Below, piece by piece: positions 1 to 11,803 of a stretch of 64,000 nucleotides of DNA. Source of the DNA: Beroe forskalii (taxonomy: Eukaryota; Ctenophora; Nuda; Beroida; Beroidae); assembly GCA_011033025.1 (NCBI GenBank), contig WFMF01000006.1, positions 372,001-436,000 on the forward strand, read 5' to 3'. The number at the start of each line of letters is the position of its first letter. Positions within the stretch are counted from its first letter, which is position 1. The position numbers and the translations under genes were made by a program. A model generated the notes under the pieces. It did not search any database and had not been told where the DNA came from. It worked only from the letters and a program-made list of their open reading frames with translations.

Positions 1-71
1 GGTCTGTGCACTTACTCACTGATATCCCCCGTCCCCTCGAACGTAACCTTGCCAGGACACTATTAGTCCAA

Positions 72-2989
72 CGCATTTTTGCACTGACCCCCAAAATCGA
101 ATATAACAAGCTGATTTCACGTGGATCTGTTCATATTGAGTCCCCTGAGGTCCCACAAAAAAGTCTACCAAAATCGGAGTGGGGCAAATACGATTTTTTT
201 CAATTTTCCCTCAGGCGCATGGGCGCGTATGTTCAAAATACGATATCTCAGCCTCTGAATGAGATACAGACCTCCATGAGCATCTCAAAATGACCGCAAT
301 GGTCGACTTATGTTGGGCGAATGAGGTTTCCGAGACCCCAAATACTTTAGGTACTTTTTGAGATATCGTCAAAAAACCTATACGCAAGTAGCTTATCTGA
401 GCATACGCAGGTAATATGTGTACAATTCGAGCAATTTTCGACATTAACCATCATGAAGTGAAAATAGTGAGCTAATTATACATTGATCAGATGTTATTGG
501 ATCAGCTGAAGTAACAAAATAGTTCTGAGTGGATTGAACAATGATATTTTGGCTATGCAGTATGCAATGCCCTCATCTCAGACACATCTAAATCCAAAAA
601 TTATGATTAGGTTTATAAGTTCATCGACTCCATTTGAAGCTATTTCATGAATGACTACCAAAATAGTAGGCAGGAAAATAATTTATTGGTTTACTTAAAA
701 AACAATTGCCTTGGTTTGTGGGTACTATCAAGGCTAATTATTGGCATTTCATGTCAACCATCAGAAAGTTTCAAATGCATTGGTTCAGCAGAAAAATTGA
801 TGACACCGGATACATTTCTACAATATTATAGTCTCTAGATTAATAAAATGAATCTTTGGTTTCATAGCATATGGAACAACACATGTTAGCCTATACCTAT
901 CATGGCGCTGGACAGAAACTCAAACTTCAATCCCATCCACTCAACACACATGGTTGAGAAGCATATTAAAGTATTGAGTTAAACATCGATTATCTAGATT
1001 GATAGATAGTACGAAGGCTCATAAACTCACGAAGCATAGGTCTAGCATGGACATACAAAGATTCGTTTGCTAACCTCATGATCATGTAAAGATGAAATGT
1101 TGACTATCAGATTATCCATCATTTTCAAACCAACTCTTACTTCTCAAGAAAATGTCTTGAATGGGATGTATTCTGTTTGATGGACACAGGAACGTCCAGG
1201 AGATTTCGGAGTCTTGATTACAGTAGGCCATAGTGTTAGTTTCTATCTGCTCTCTGGGATTCTGAGTTTTCATTGCTACAAAAGTATAGAAGTCACCTAG
1301 TATACTGGTATTAAACCCACATGCCCAGTTGGCAGTTGCAATCATTATAGTTAAATGATACTCCTATGATTGTAACCATAATAACTGAGATGAACGAGTA
1401 TCAATATGCTGTTTTGGATCAATGTTCATTGAAATACCCTCAATCCTCCTTCGCTAATATGGTATGAACATTAAATGTTCAGTTGAGACAAGTTATAATA
1501 TTATTTCAAGTCTATGTTATGCATTTTAGTATGACTCTGAAGAAAATTTTCATATCAATAAAAGCTGAAGATAAGTTATAAGTAGATCGTACATTTTCCT
1601 TAAGCACATCTAACTGTCTTCTTGAGCTTTTTCAAAATTGAATTAATCATTCACACTCAATCATCCTTCCCTTATCGTTTCCAATCCAGCACCATTCTGT
1701 TACCAAATCTTCCTCAAGCATAAATCATTGCTTGAACCCCAACTCAAGAATAATTTCACTCTGTGAATCTTTCCATGGTCATCGTCCAGATTCCAAAAGG
1801 ATATATAATGACATAATGGTTTTCGAAGCACTCCAAGATTGTAAAATTTAAGTAGGCTGGGTTTTGGGATATATTCATATATCCAAACATAGCTGCTGAG
1901 CTTGGAGAATCTTTTGGCTGGGCAGTTTTATGTCCCATAATATGTAGGGCAAAGGCTTCGAAAAGTAGGGTAAAGGAGAATTGGTTCCTCTTCCTGGTAT
2001 ACAATCAGGCGACCTTTCTTTAGGTGTATTTTCGGGAAGCCCAGAAAATAGGGCTAAACCCACAAGGCAGGGCAAAAGGAGGGCTTAACAGGGCAACATC
2101 CAAACAGCAGGGCATGGCAGGACATCCTGCTAAAGGCAGGGCATTTCGGCTTCCAAACCTAACTGTCAAGAAGGAATTCACTCAAAAAACACGTGAAGTT
2201 ACATTTGAACTGCTTGCTGTTGCTTTGATAGGCTGTTCTATAACATCTGCCTCTTATTAAATTGTTAAAGTATGTCGGCACTGGTCAAATGTTGGTTTTG
2301 CTGTTCTTGTAGAAGCTGCTTACTATATTCTAGCCATACCTGCTTACTACCATGAAAATAGCTATATTTGGATTATTGAAACTCAGTTAAGACCAAAGTG
2401 GAGTCGACACAACTTCATGAACCTACAAACCTAATCATCATTTTCGACAATTCAGTTTTTGGACCTTTATGTGCCTGAGGGAATTGCATACTGCATAGCC
2501 AAAATATCAGTGTTCAATCCACTGAGAACTATTTTGTAACGTCAGCTGATCCAATGACATCTGATCCATGTATAATTAGCTCACTATTTTCACTTCATGG
2601 TGGTTTATGTCGAAAATTGCTTGACTTGTACCTACACATATTACCTGCATATGCTCAAATAAGCTACTCGCGTCTAGGTTTTTTGGCGATATCTCAAAAA
2701 GTAAAGGATTTGGGGTCTCGGAAACCTCATCCGCCCAACATAAGTCGACCATTGCGGTCATTTTGAGATGCTCATGGAGGTCTGTATCTCATTCAGAAGC
2801 TGAGATATCGTATTTTGAACATACCCACCCATGCGCCTGAGGGAAAATTGAAAAAAATCGTATTTGCCCCACTCCGATTTTGGTAGACTTTTTTGTGGGA
2901 CCTCAGGGGACTCAATATGAACAGATCCACGTGAAATCAGCTTGTTATATTCGATTTTGGGGGTCAGCCTATTTTTATGCAAAAATGCG
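72..2989. mobile_element. Foldback-type element with ~600-bp inverted arms
   Basis: The first ~620 bases (72 to about 690) recur as an imperfect reverse complement at about 2320-2989. Both outer ends read CGCATTTTTGCA, and the arms can be followed through several diverged blocks. The core (about 690-2320) shows no transposase or other recognisable coding region; the short reading frames in the arms are mirror images of each other and are not genes. The right end abuts TTA and the left end follows CCA, so a decayed TTAA target is possible but unproven. The class is inferred only from the long inverted arms. Confidence 0.6.
1880..2160. repeat. AGGGCA-rich segment inside the foldback element
   Basis: The segment opens with CATAGCTGC, as the MITE at 8971 does, and then repeats AGGGCA or GGGCA about ten times, with a GCGACCTTTCT block in the middle that the 8971 and 16091 copies also carry. 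I read it as a diverged relative of that family. A clear right terminus is not visible. Confidence 0.35.
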
Positions 2990-2992
2990 TTA

Positions 2993-3509
2993 GTACCAGA
3001 AATATAGGCGACAAGAAATTAAGGCGATTTTGGAAAAATCGCCTTGATTTCTTGTCGCCTTAATATCTGGTCGTCTAAATATCTGGTCGTCTTAATTTTT
3101 TAAAAGACTTTTTTTTCAGTTATTTTTTTCCTCGCGATCGAATTTTTCAATTTAGCAACATAGTAATAAGTAATTAGTAATTAATAAATAACTTAATAGC
3201 AAGTTATCAGTGCAACTCCTGGTATCACTGCACTGTGGCACAATGTAAAGATGCCGTTATTGACTCTAGAATGTTGATTGACCCGTTTGAAAACTCAGGA
3301 TATGATGTACTGTATTTTGAAGGCCCACTTAACAATATTTTTTTTGCATTTTCGTTCAATCTTATAATTATATCATAGCCATTTTAAATGGAAAAAATCG
3401 TTTATTTTCGAAAAAAAAACTTCAATTGGAACTCCAGGAAAAATCGCCTTAATATCTTGTCGCCTTAATATCTTGCGCCTTGATTATTAGTCGCCTATAT
3501 TTCTGGTAC
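2993..3509. mobile_element. TA-flanked MITE (Tc1/mariner-like)
   Basis: The ends are a perfect 20-bp inverted repeat, GTACCAGAAATATAGGCGAC, flanked on both sides by TA (2991-2992 and 3510-3511). The element is 517 bp and has no coding capacity. Beside the left terminus lies a hairpin built from GGCGACAAGAAAT and its complement, and the ends contain repeated GTCGCCTTAATATC words. A TA target duplication is typical of Tc1/mariner derivatives. No transposase was found in the window to confirm the superfamily. Confidence 0.78.
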
Positions 3510-3511
3510 TA

Positions 3512-4249
3512 AGGTATATACTTACAAGAAAAAGATGGGAATATTTATATACTTACTTACTTATTTCCGTCCTGGCAAGGACGGCAACCCCCTCACAGTA
3601 AGAAAAAAAAAAAAACCACAATTTGATTTGAAACTTAAACTTTTAGGGTGCAAAATAGTTGTGAACAGTATCATAAAAGAGGCTAAATGATAATAGAGCT
3701 TGATTTTGTTTCCTTATTAAAATCACTACAGAGGCGCTAAAAATCGTGAAATTTCGTAATGATGTCATTAAATTTCATGAAACTTTATAATTTTATTGTT
3801 TTTGAAAATAAAATAAGAACCGAAGAGAATAAAAAGGATGGCGTCTTCAAATATCAGTTTTGAAATAATTCAAGAACATTTTGATATCTTGAAATGGAAT
3901 TTAAGGCAATAAGGTGATAACTCAATGTAATTTATGATAATACTGCTGTTTTTAGGAGAAAAGTAATTCAAAAGGTTATAATTAGAGATATCACCTCTTC
4001 AAATTATTTTTGTAAATTAAAGTTTCGACCAAAGGTGATAACTGTCAATTTTCAGGTAATTAATTAATTGTAATTAATTAGGTGGACATCGAGGAGTGAA
4101 AACATTATCTGATCATACTACATTATTTCATACTATTTAGAAACCAAAACTTGAGAAAATTTGACCATTAGTTTTGAAGAAAATCAGTTTTTTTCGATTA
4201 TCTCAAAACTATACTTTTCAAGTTATCACCTTTTGATTTGAAGGTGACG
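3512..4249. other. Gene-free interval
   Basis: This is AT-rich sequence without a supported gene. The word AAGGTGATAACT or its complement recurs near 3912, 4032 and 4220. A short hairpin, CGTCC-TGGCAA-GGACG, lies near 3568. An A-rich run follows at about 3602. Confidence 0.5.
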
Positions 4250-4438
4250 ATGTATACTTTAATCACTATCTCTTTTGGAGCCACTTTTTGCATGTTAATC
4301 ATTTGGATACTCAAGACAAAGCCCTTTACTTGTAAGGATAGTTCTCAACCTCAACCTGAGCGAACTGAAACAGAGCCACTGCAAATGCAGGGAATTCATG
4401 AAGAGGCTGAAACCCAGGGAATGCTGGTTATTGATTAA
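4250..4438 (+). CDS. Short membrane-anchored ORF, possibly a terminal exon; not recognised
   Basis: An ATG at 4250 opens a frame of about 62 codons ending in TAA. Residues 3-21 or so form one hydrophobic segment (MYTLITISFGATFCMLIIWI), followed by KTK and a polar, Glu/Gln/Pro-rich tail ending in LVID. This is the profile of a single-pass membrane protein's tail. TTTGATTTGAAG just upstream could be a splice acceptor, which would make this the last exon of a larger gene, but I found no upstream exon. The codon content is less AT-rich than the flanks. It could equally be a chance ORF. Confidence 0.3.
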   Translation: MYTLITISFGATFCMLIIWILKTKPFTCKDSSQPQPERTETEPLQMQGIHEEAETQGMLVID

Positions 4439-5248
4439 TTCAAGTTATTTTAACGTGCTCAATACCTACCTGTAAAAACATATATCTTGGCGAAAATTGT
4501 TGATGCAATACATGCTCGTGAAAGCAATTCTCTTATAATATCACGCAGGTTGATACGTATATCAAGTGATATACGTGATAATGTAAAATCTACGCGTGAT
4601 TCAAACTATTGAGCTCGAGAGCTTAGAAAATTGAAAGGAATCACAATTAGTTATTGACACGTTGATGTAGTTGAATTTCACATGAAAGCATGAAATGTGA
4701 AATGTTGCGATTGTTCGTACTTTCGTGATCTTGATAATATTCATGATATATGGCTGTATCCGGTTAACTGTGGCTCATACAGCTACGTTCATTGTAATTT
4801 GAACAATAGAATCAAATTTATATGATTATGCCATATATGCCACTTAACAGTGCTTGCCACTTAACAGTGCTTGCCTCGCCGCGCGGCTATAGTGTCCCAA
4901 TTCACTATTGACATTAATTGGGTCGAACAACGTCCGGTAAATCCTTCCTAAGCCCGCATAGGTGTGCATCATGCACCTACAAACGTGGCACTTCCTTTGT
5001 TGTTCCGAAGAAGCGCAACACGAACAAAGGTATACATCAAGATGTTTATCAACCTGAAAGAGCCGCGCACGTATTGCAATTGTGATTCACAAATGATTTA
5101 TTTATGATTAACAAGGCACTGGATATAATTTCGGCACTGGATATAATTTCGGCACTAGATAGGCTAGAGGTCACGTGATATTATGTCAGTGTCACAGGAT
5201 ACTCCATGCTAAATGTCATGTGATGTCATTATCACGTGACATCATCGT
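4439..5248. other. Gene-free interval with short direct repeats
   Basis: No gene is visible. Small tandem duplications occur near 4845 (CCACTTAACAGTGCTTG, two copies) and near 5118 (GGCACTGGATATAATTTC, two to three copies). TCACGTGA motifs cluster around 5170-5245. Confidence 0.5.
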
Positions 5249-5849
5249 AACTGTGTGGATACTACTGTAATGATAACTGGGTGGATACTAATGGATACTC
5301 GGTGGATACTAATGGTAACTGGGTGGATACTAATGGTAACTGTGTGGATACTAATGGATACTAGGTGGATACTAATGGTAACTGGGTGGATACTAATGGT
5401 AACTGGGTGGATACTAATGGTAACTGGGTGGATACTAATGGTAGCTGGGTGGATACTAATGGTAACTGGGTGGATACTAATGGTAACTGTGTGGATACTA
5501 ATGGATACTCGGTGGATACTAATGGTAACTGGGTGGATACTAATGGTAACTGGGTGGATACTAATGGTAACTGGGTGGATACTAATGGTAACTGGGTGGA
5601 TACTAATGGATACTCGGTGGATACTAATGGTAACTGGGTGGATACTAATGGTAACTGGGTGGATACTAATGGTAACTAGGTGGATACTAATGGTAACTGG
5701 GTGGATACTAATGGTAACTGGGTGGATACTAATAGTAACTGCGTGGATACTAATGGTAACTGGGTGGATACTAATGGTAACTGGGTGGATTCTAATGGTG
5801 ACTGCGTGGATACTAATGATAACTGCGTGTATACTTATGGTAACTGAGT
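5249..5849. repeat. 21-bp minisatellite
   Basis: About 28 head-to-tail copies of a 21-bp unit of the form GGTAACTGGGTGGATACTAAT, with occasional short variants in which GGTAACTGG is replaced by a second GGATACT. Because 21 is a multiple of three, the array is open in several frames on both strands. The long reading frames across it (about 200 codons) are by-products of the repeat, not genes. Confidence 0.92.
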
Positions 5850-5995
5850 ATAGGGCTAATAAATACACCTCATTAATGCGAATGATATTTTTACGGAGCG
5901 GCAGGGGCTTGTAAGTGGTGGTAACTAATTTCTAAAATTCACATTTGTACACAGCTATTCTGGTTTTGGTAATAAATTTTATTTTGTGGATACTA

Positions 5996-6429
5996 CCTTA
6001 TTGGCCCTTATTTAACCGGCCCTTAAGGACAAAAACGACTTTGAAATTTTTGTCCGAAGGGCCGGTTAAAAAAATGGCCGGTTAAAATGGGGCCGATTAA
6101 ATTAAAGGCCAGTTGATTGAGGTCAGATGAAACTTTTGTTACTTGACTTATGTACTGGCAAATTCATTTGACCGTCATAATATAACACAGATAATGACCG
6201 AAATCATGATATAAGACCAGTATTTGAGTATTTTGATACAATTTACTTAGTGTAAGTTGGTTTTTGTGGCTATTTTTGAGCAAAATTTTCTTGTTTTGGC
6301 AACTGCTTCAAAAAATTTTGTCCAGGGGGCCGGTTAAAATGGTTCAAAAATGATTCGATTTTTGTCCATAGGGTCGGTTAAAAAAAGGGCCGGTCAAAAA
6401 AAAGGCCGGTTAAATAAAGGCCAATAAGG
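5996..6429. mobile_element. TA-flanked MITE rich in GGCCGGTTAAA words
   Basis: The ends read CCTTATTGGCC and GGCCAATAAGG and are flanked by TA at 5994-5995 and 6430-6431. The similarity continues inward through TTATTTAACCGGCC. Both subterminal regions contain many GGCCGGTTAAA or TTAACCGGCC words. Length 434 bp, no coding capacity. Minisatellite-type words flank it on both sides, so it inserted into the expanded minisatellite region. The mariner-like assignment rests only on the TA flanks. Confidence 0.75.
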
Positions 6430-6845
6430 TAGTTCATTTAGTATCCACCCAGTTACCACTAAGTTACCATTTAGTTACCAACAGTTACCATTAGTTACCA
6501 AATTTGGGCTCTAGTATCCACGAAAATTGATTTTTTACAAAGTGGTGGTAACTGATGGATACTAATTCGTCAGTGGATACTAATGGATACTAAATGGTAA
6601 CTAACGGCATTTTTTAGTATCCGTGGAAACTGGGTGGATACTAAATGGTAACTGATGGTAACTAATGGTAACTAGTGGATACTAATTTAGTATCCACGGT
6701 GGATACTATTTATTAAAAAATAGACTACTGTATCCATTAGTATCCGTGGATACTAAATCTGACATTTAGTATCCACCATAGTATCCACCCAGTATCCACC
6801 CAGTTACCACGGATACTAATGGTAACTAATGGATACTAATTTTCG
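6430..6845. repeat. Scrambled derivative of the 21-bp minisatellite, both orientations
   Basis: The two half-words of the 5249-5849 unit, GGATACTAAT and GGTAACTAAT, recur here in irregular order and on both strands (for example AGTATCCACCCAGTTACCA). Spacing is irregular, unlike the clean array upstream. It reads as an older, inverted and rearranged part of the same locus. Confidence 0.8.
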
Positions 6846-7837
6846 ATGTGTTCCTTTGCTATTATTTTGCCACACATTTCAGGTGACCCATAAAATGATT
6901 GATTTTCAGCGTAATTCACCTTCTATCGGAATACAAGTTCGAAATATTCTAAACTTACCGTTATTAAGAACCCAGTTATCCTCTGCTCACCCAGATCACT
7001 GCTTTCAGTAGCTCTGATGGGAGAGAACATAGGCTGTGTTCCTACTCTGGTCTCCCTGTTCTGTTTCTGTTACTACCTGAAAAAATGATTATGTTAGAAT
7101 AAACTCGTCGATGTACCGCTTCTGTAATCACTGATGTGTGGCAACCATCGATACAAGGATTTTTTAACAAACAAGCTTCCCACTTGCTTCAGTGATGTCA
7201 GATGGCGATCAGACTATTGAATGTAAATGAGGTACATGAAATCCATTTCTGTACAAAATAAGAAGTGCACTATTATCGAAATTTTCAACTATTCTTTAAA
7301 CACAAGGAAATATTATCTTTTGGCATATGAGGTCATATGGCTCGAATACCCTGGACAGTAACATTCACACTTCTCGAAAAGTAGGATGATGTTCCTTGTG
7401 TTCTGAGACGGTGGCAGCATTACCCTTCGTTTCAATTATGATCGCTTGACGTCGTGTCGAGTCTAACAACTTGCAGCTGAGCAGTAAACAGTGTTAATAA
7501 AGAGAATTGGCAGTAATGTGGTGATTTCAAAACCCGGTCGAGTCACATTTAGGGCCAAATCACACGGGGACGAAAATCGTGGAAACTTTCATGAAACAAG
7601 TGAGGTAGCGAGTAATGAAGGATGTGAGATGGTTTCCATGCGTTTTAGCGGTTTGGATGCGCGCGCGTCGCTCAAAAGTCACGTGATAATTACTCGCTAC
7701 CTCACCTTTCCGGGAACTGGTCATTTTTTACACATACGTATGGTTTATTTTTATAGAAATCCACATTTTTCAAGGTAGAGATTTGAAACTTTGGGAATCA
7801 CAAGTTAGATAAATTTCAGAGCGCCCGTTGATCTTAC
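6846..7837. other. Gene-free interval with a hairpin at 7600-7705
   Basis: No gene is supported. The arms GTGAGGTAGCGAGTAAT (7600-7616) and its exact complement (7689-7705) form a 17-bp perfect inverted repeat around a 72-base loop, the size of a small MITE core. No target duplication was identified. Confidence 0.5.
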
Positions 7838-7917
7838 TTTTTCGATATCATGTTCCTGAGCTTCACAGTCGTCCATGGAACACGCCACAATTGAAAAAAC
7901 TCGTTTCCTGTTCCGAG
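7838..7917 (-). CDS. Candidate further exon of the Tudor-domain gene (weak)
   Basis: On the minus strand, an AG acceptor before 7917 and a GTAAGA donor after 7838 bound an 80-base open segment. Its incoming phase fits the last clear exon upstream (8225-8357) and it leaves in phase 0. The encoded 26 residues (containing SIVACSMDDCEAQEHDIEK) resemble nothing I know, and the polypyrimidine tract is poor. It is listed only because phase and splice signals agree. Confidence 0.25.
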
Positions 7918-8224
7918 CTGTTTCAGTACATTACTTCTGACCTACTGGGAGTATTTAGATGGTCGTTTCACCATCAGAATCCTTCAACTGTGCTCTATTG
8001 AATGGTCACGGCCCAATTACACGAATCTCAAGATTGAGCAGTGAAATTGGGCCGTTTTGTCACCAAATTGGCGTTCTTCCGTAAACTGCGCACATGCAAC
8101 TAGCACGATTGGCTACCTCACCTCCGACCGAAATTTTGGCAAACTGGGGAATTTTCAAAAGCTGCTGACGGGGGAAATTTCCCTTTCTGGAAGGTAAGCG
8201 AGGAAGCAAGGAATCCCAACTCAC

Positions 8225-10283
8225 TGGAGTGCCAGGCGGGCTGGATGTCTGCCAGAGTGAGAGGGGAAGTCAGCATGGGGATCTCCGGACAGAGGAAGGT
8301 GGAGTACGCGTACTTAACATGGATCTGAAGGTCTCCTCCCGAGTCCACCAGAAGCACCTGAAGAGGAGGGAAGGTGAGGGGAAGGTGAGAGTGTGTTACT
8401 GAATGTAGGGGAGTGAGGATAAAGGGGCAGAGGAGTTCAGAGAATGAATTGCTAGAAGGGGGAATTCGAACATTGCAGAGGCAAGAAGGAGAGGGTGTGT
8501 TACTGCAAGTGAGGAAGTATGCGATGAAATTCTAATAATATTCTTGAATAACTCTAGGTTTCAATCCAAGAGTCCAGAGGTTCCATTTCCATTATACCTA
8601 ATGTCATTGCCAAACAAGGCTCACTAACCGATAGCATTTTGTTGTTGACACCAGTAACCAGAGCTCTGTAAAAGAAGTTGTCTGATTTGACAACACACGG
8701 GGCACCGACTTCCCACTTCACATCCTCAATCGAAGGAAGTTGAGCGAATTCACTCAAACTCTTCGAGAGACCATCCATGTTTGGTTTGAGAGAATCTGGG
8801 GAAGATTTCGAAACTCAGAGAGGACGATTTCTGATGAATTCAGCGAATAAATTGGAACTATGACAGTGAAACATAGGTTGAATGCAAGAAAAAAAAACCG
8901 AAGCTGCCAAGATTCAAGGACGTTACTTCACACTCTCAAGCATTTGTGACCAGCAAATGTGCCTGCAAGCATAGCTGCCGACTCTTGAAAATTCTTTGGG
9001 AGGGCACTTTTTTACCCCATTTTGGAGGGCAAATACCGTTGAATGGAGGGCAAATTTCGTAGGTATATTCTTGGAATTTATGAGGCGACCTTTTTTTTTG
9101 GACGACAACTTAAAAGTGCAATCCGAGATAGTGCTTATTAGGTAAATTTTCAGATTTGTAGGTAAATTTTCAGGACCTTAGTAAATTTTAGGTAAATTTT
9201 AGATCTTTAAGTAGGTAAATTTTTAAAATTGATTCGAGATAGTGCTTAATAGGTAAATTTTCAAAATTGATCCGAGATAGTGCTTAGTAGGTAGATTTTC
9301 AGGATTTGGCGACCTTTTTTTAGGGAACGACTAAAAATGTGATCCGAGATAGTGCTTATTAGGTAAATTTTCAGAATTTTGAGTAAATTTTCAGATTTGC
9401 CCTCCAAAAAGGTGGGTAAGGTCCAAAAGGAGGGCAAATGGAGGGCATGGGAGGGCGCCCTCCCAAAAGGAGGGCAGTTCGGCAGCTATGCCTGCAAGCA
9501 TTAGTAACGATTAACTGTACCTGGCATGAAGTAGAGAGTGCAGGTGCTGTTGACATGCAGTACCTTCCCAGGAATCCCTGGTCCTTGGAGATTCACCTCC
9601 TTGTACTCTCCCACTGGACACCGGACTGTGTTGTCACTGGGAGGTGGGAGTTGGTTTAAAGGGTTTGCATGGGGAGGGCGTATTTGACTCACAGTTACGC
9701 TGATGTCTACAGTAAAATTTCATGGAAAATCACTGAAAAACAATGCTTTAGTTTCGAAATCGATGAAAAACGGTGCATCAATTTCATCAATGAGACATGA
9801 ATCGTACGATCACTGAATCTCACATGATTATAGGTTTAGCAAGTTTGGCAGCGATCAGAGAATTAGAGACACGTTCCCTCACACCGGTGATCAGATCCTT
9901 GAGGTACATATCCACGTCCCAGGATGGGCAATCAAGCTCCTTTGCTTTCTGGGGAGGATCATTGGGGAATCAGAGGACAATAGGAAGAAAATTAGGAATA
10001 ACTGGACGTTGTTTCATCATGACGTGTTTGGAACAAATGGAATGAATCGTACCTTGACAATAATCGTGCATTCAGACTTTCTCTTCTTCACTCTCTTGCT
10101 GAAGAACTTCATCACGGCTCTCTGCTGTTCAGCAGTCGACGTTGAATCATCGATAGGTTGAACGTCGAAGATTCGACAAGAAACAGCAAACTTGGGATGT
10201 CTCTCCAGAGAGAAATCTTCGATCAGCACCTTCAAGTCGTTCAAGGAAACTTTCATTGACCGTCCTTGGTCAACATTTTCAAC
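8225..10283 (-). CDS. Tudor-domain protein, five internal exons (partial gene)
   Basis: Exons in transcript order are 10053-10283, 9824-9948, 9521-9636, 8629-8795 and 8225-8357. All have AG acceptors and GT donors, and the phases (0, 2, 1, 0, 1) link without a break into about 257 residues. The first exon (VDQGRSMKVSLNDLKVL) and the second (WDVDMYLKDL) look like the SN-like half of an extended Tudor domain. Exons 3-5 form another Tudor core: HVNSTCTLYFMP, then VGAPCVVKSDNFFYRALV, then VLLVDSGGD. Such proteins bind methyl-arginine tails, typically of Piwi partners in germ granules. In both repeats the usual VDYGN strand is altered (VDQGR, VDSGG), so an aromatic-cage residue is missing and binding may be weak. 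The start and end lie outside the recognised exons; no upstream exon was found before the repeats. Confidence 0.8.
8971..9489. mobile_element. MITE in a Tudor-gene intron, 10-bp target duplication
   Basis: The termini ATAGCTGCCGA and TCGGCAGCTAT are inverted, and GCCTGCAAGC occurs immediately outside both ends (8961-8970 and 9490-9499). Length 519 bp. Subterminal parts repeat GGAGGGCAAA; the core repeats GATCCGAGATAGTGCTTA and GGTAAATTTTCA several times. A 9-10-bp target duplication recalls Mutator-like elements; that assignment is inference. It lies inside the intron between the exons at 9521-9636 and 8629-8795, near its 5' end. Confidence 0.78.
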
Positions 10284-11803
10284 CTGAAACACATATGAGT
10301 GTTATTGAAAAATGAAAATTTCGCTGAAAAATTCAGCGACAAGAAAATCTGTGCTCCGACGAGAAGGTGTTCGGGCATTATTGTCACAAAATCGTCACAA
10401 TTTTTACATGAAGCCGGTTGAGGTTTATTGAGATGAATTCCGTCTGATTCCGTTAATTAAAGTATCACCATGTCTGTACAGCTGGAGCCTGGAGGGCTCT
10501 CTCCCTCTCTCTGTCTCCTCCAACTCTTCGATCTGTGGCTTTTACTATGTCAAGTATTGACATTATGATATGCTGATATGAATGTATGACGTCATATCAC
10601 TGCGCATTACCACAACATAAATACATGACACTTCTGCCCTTGGTTGGTAAAATGCAAGTGAAACTTAATATCTCAGTTCTGCATTTTCTCGGAAACAGCG
10701 TTACGTAGGGTTGCTTGTGTTGAGCTACGTACGCGCTGACCGGTAATCTTTGTGACAATTTTGAGCTCGAACATCTAGTTTTTTTTGGTCCGAGGCCCAA
10801 AAATTTTTTTTGGGGGCCTAACTCAAAATTTCGGTCAATAACATAAGTGCGAAATTTAGTTTCAAAGCGATTCTCAAAATTTGGTGCAAAAATATTGAAA
10901 ATTGGCGGAGGAGTAGCGAAAAATGTAAAGTCGATTTTAGCAAAATCGCAAACTGAGAAAATGGTGATTTTGTGGTTTTTAGAGTTTTTTTGGACCTCAA
11001 ATGGCCATTTTAGCAGCAATCAACCCCATACTTGCAGAGAATACATAAATCAATGAATTCTATCGAATAAAGTTGGATTCATTCAAAAATATTGATATTT
11101 GGCCAAGTTATGGGCCAAAATAGGCTTGCGCGACGCGCGTATGCCCATATATGGGCATACGTTTTTCGGCCATAACTCGGCCATTTTTTGAGATATCGAC
11201 TTCAAATTTTTTTATGGTAACTCAGGGGACCATTATCTATCGATTGCACACCTCAGATCCTGTCCAAGTCGCTTTTGAAAAAATATGCCCATTTTGGGCC
11301 CATTTTTGGGCCCGGCGCCACGGCGGCGCCAGTGGGTCTGGGGGTACCAAACCCGGCCAAAAAGTTGGCCCACGTGGTGTACCTTTTGGGTCAACCATTA
11401 TCTCAGAAACGTATTTTCCAAAAAAATTTGGGTTGACCCCCCCCCCCCTAAGTATTAACATCCCAACAATAATAGAATAATAAATGTCTTCTGGCAAATT
11501 GAAAAATCAGTCATTAAAGTGAATTTTGGATAATTGGACCAATTTCAAAACAATTAGATGAGCGAAAATTCTCAATTATATTCAGTAAAATACACAATTA
11601 TAGGTCGCTTATGCTACAAACCAAGCTCCTGTGGATCTACAGTCACATGGTAGAGATCATAAAACAATCGAATTTTAACCTAAAAATTGTTTGGAAAGGT
11701 GCTGGAAATTACTAAAATGTAACCCAAAAAAAACCAAAAAAAACCTAGCCCAAGAATCGGAAAAGTAGGGTGGGGCTTGGTTTTTTTTGGGCTTCATCCC
11801 CCC
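10284..11803. other. Gene-free interval with palindromes
   Basis: No Tudor exon or other gene is recognisable. A perfect 24-bp palindrome (CGTATGCCCATA and its complement) spans 11138-11161, nested inside GGCC...GGCC arms (11101-11116 and 11168-11182). Near 11714-11795, A-rich ACCCAAAAAAAACC and its complement form another inverted pair that abuts the satellite array. Frames at 10597-11056 are open on both strands but have no family resemblance. Confidence 0.5.

Noticed and set aside
5242..5914. Frames of about 200 codons on both strands
   Set aside because: Produced by the 21-bp minisatellite; the repeats are identical at DNA level, with no sign of selection on protein.
10597..11056. Overlapping open frames on both strands
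   Set aside because: Open on both strands with AT-driven residues (Phe, Lys, Asn), no domain, and no splice link to the Tudor exons.
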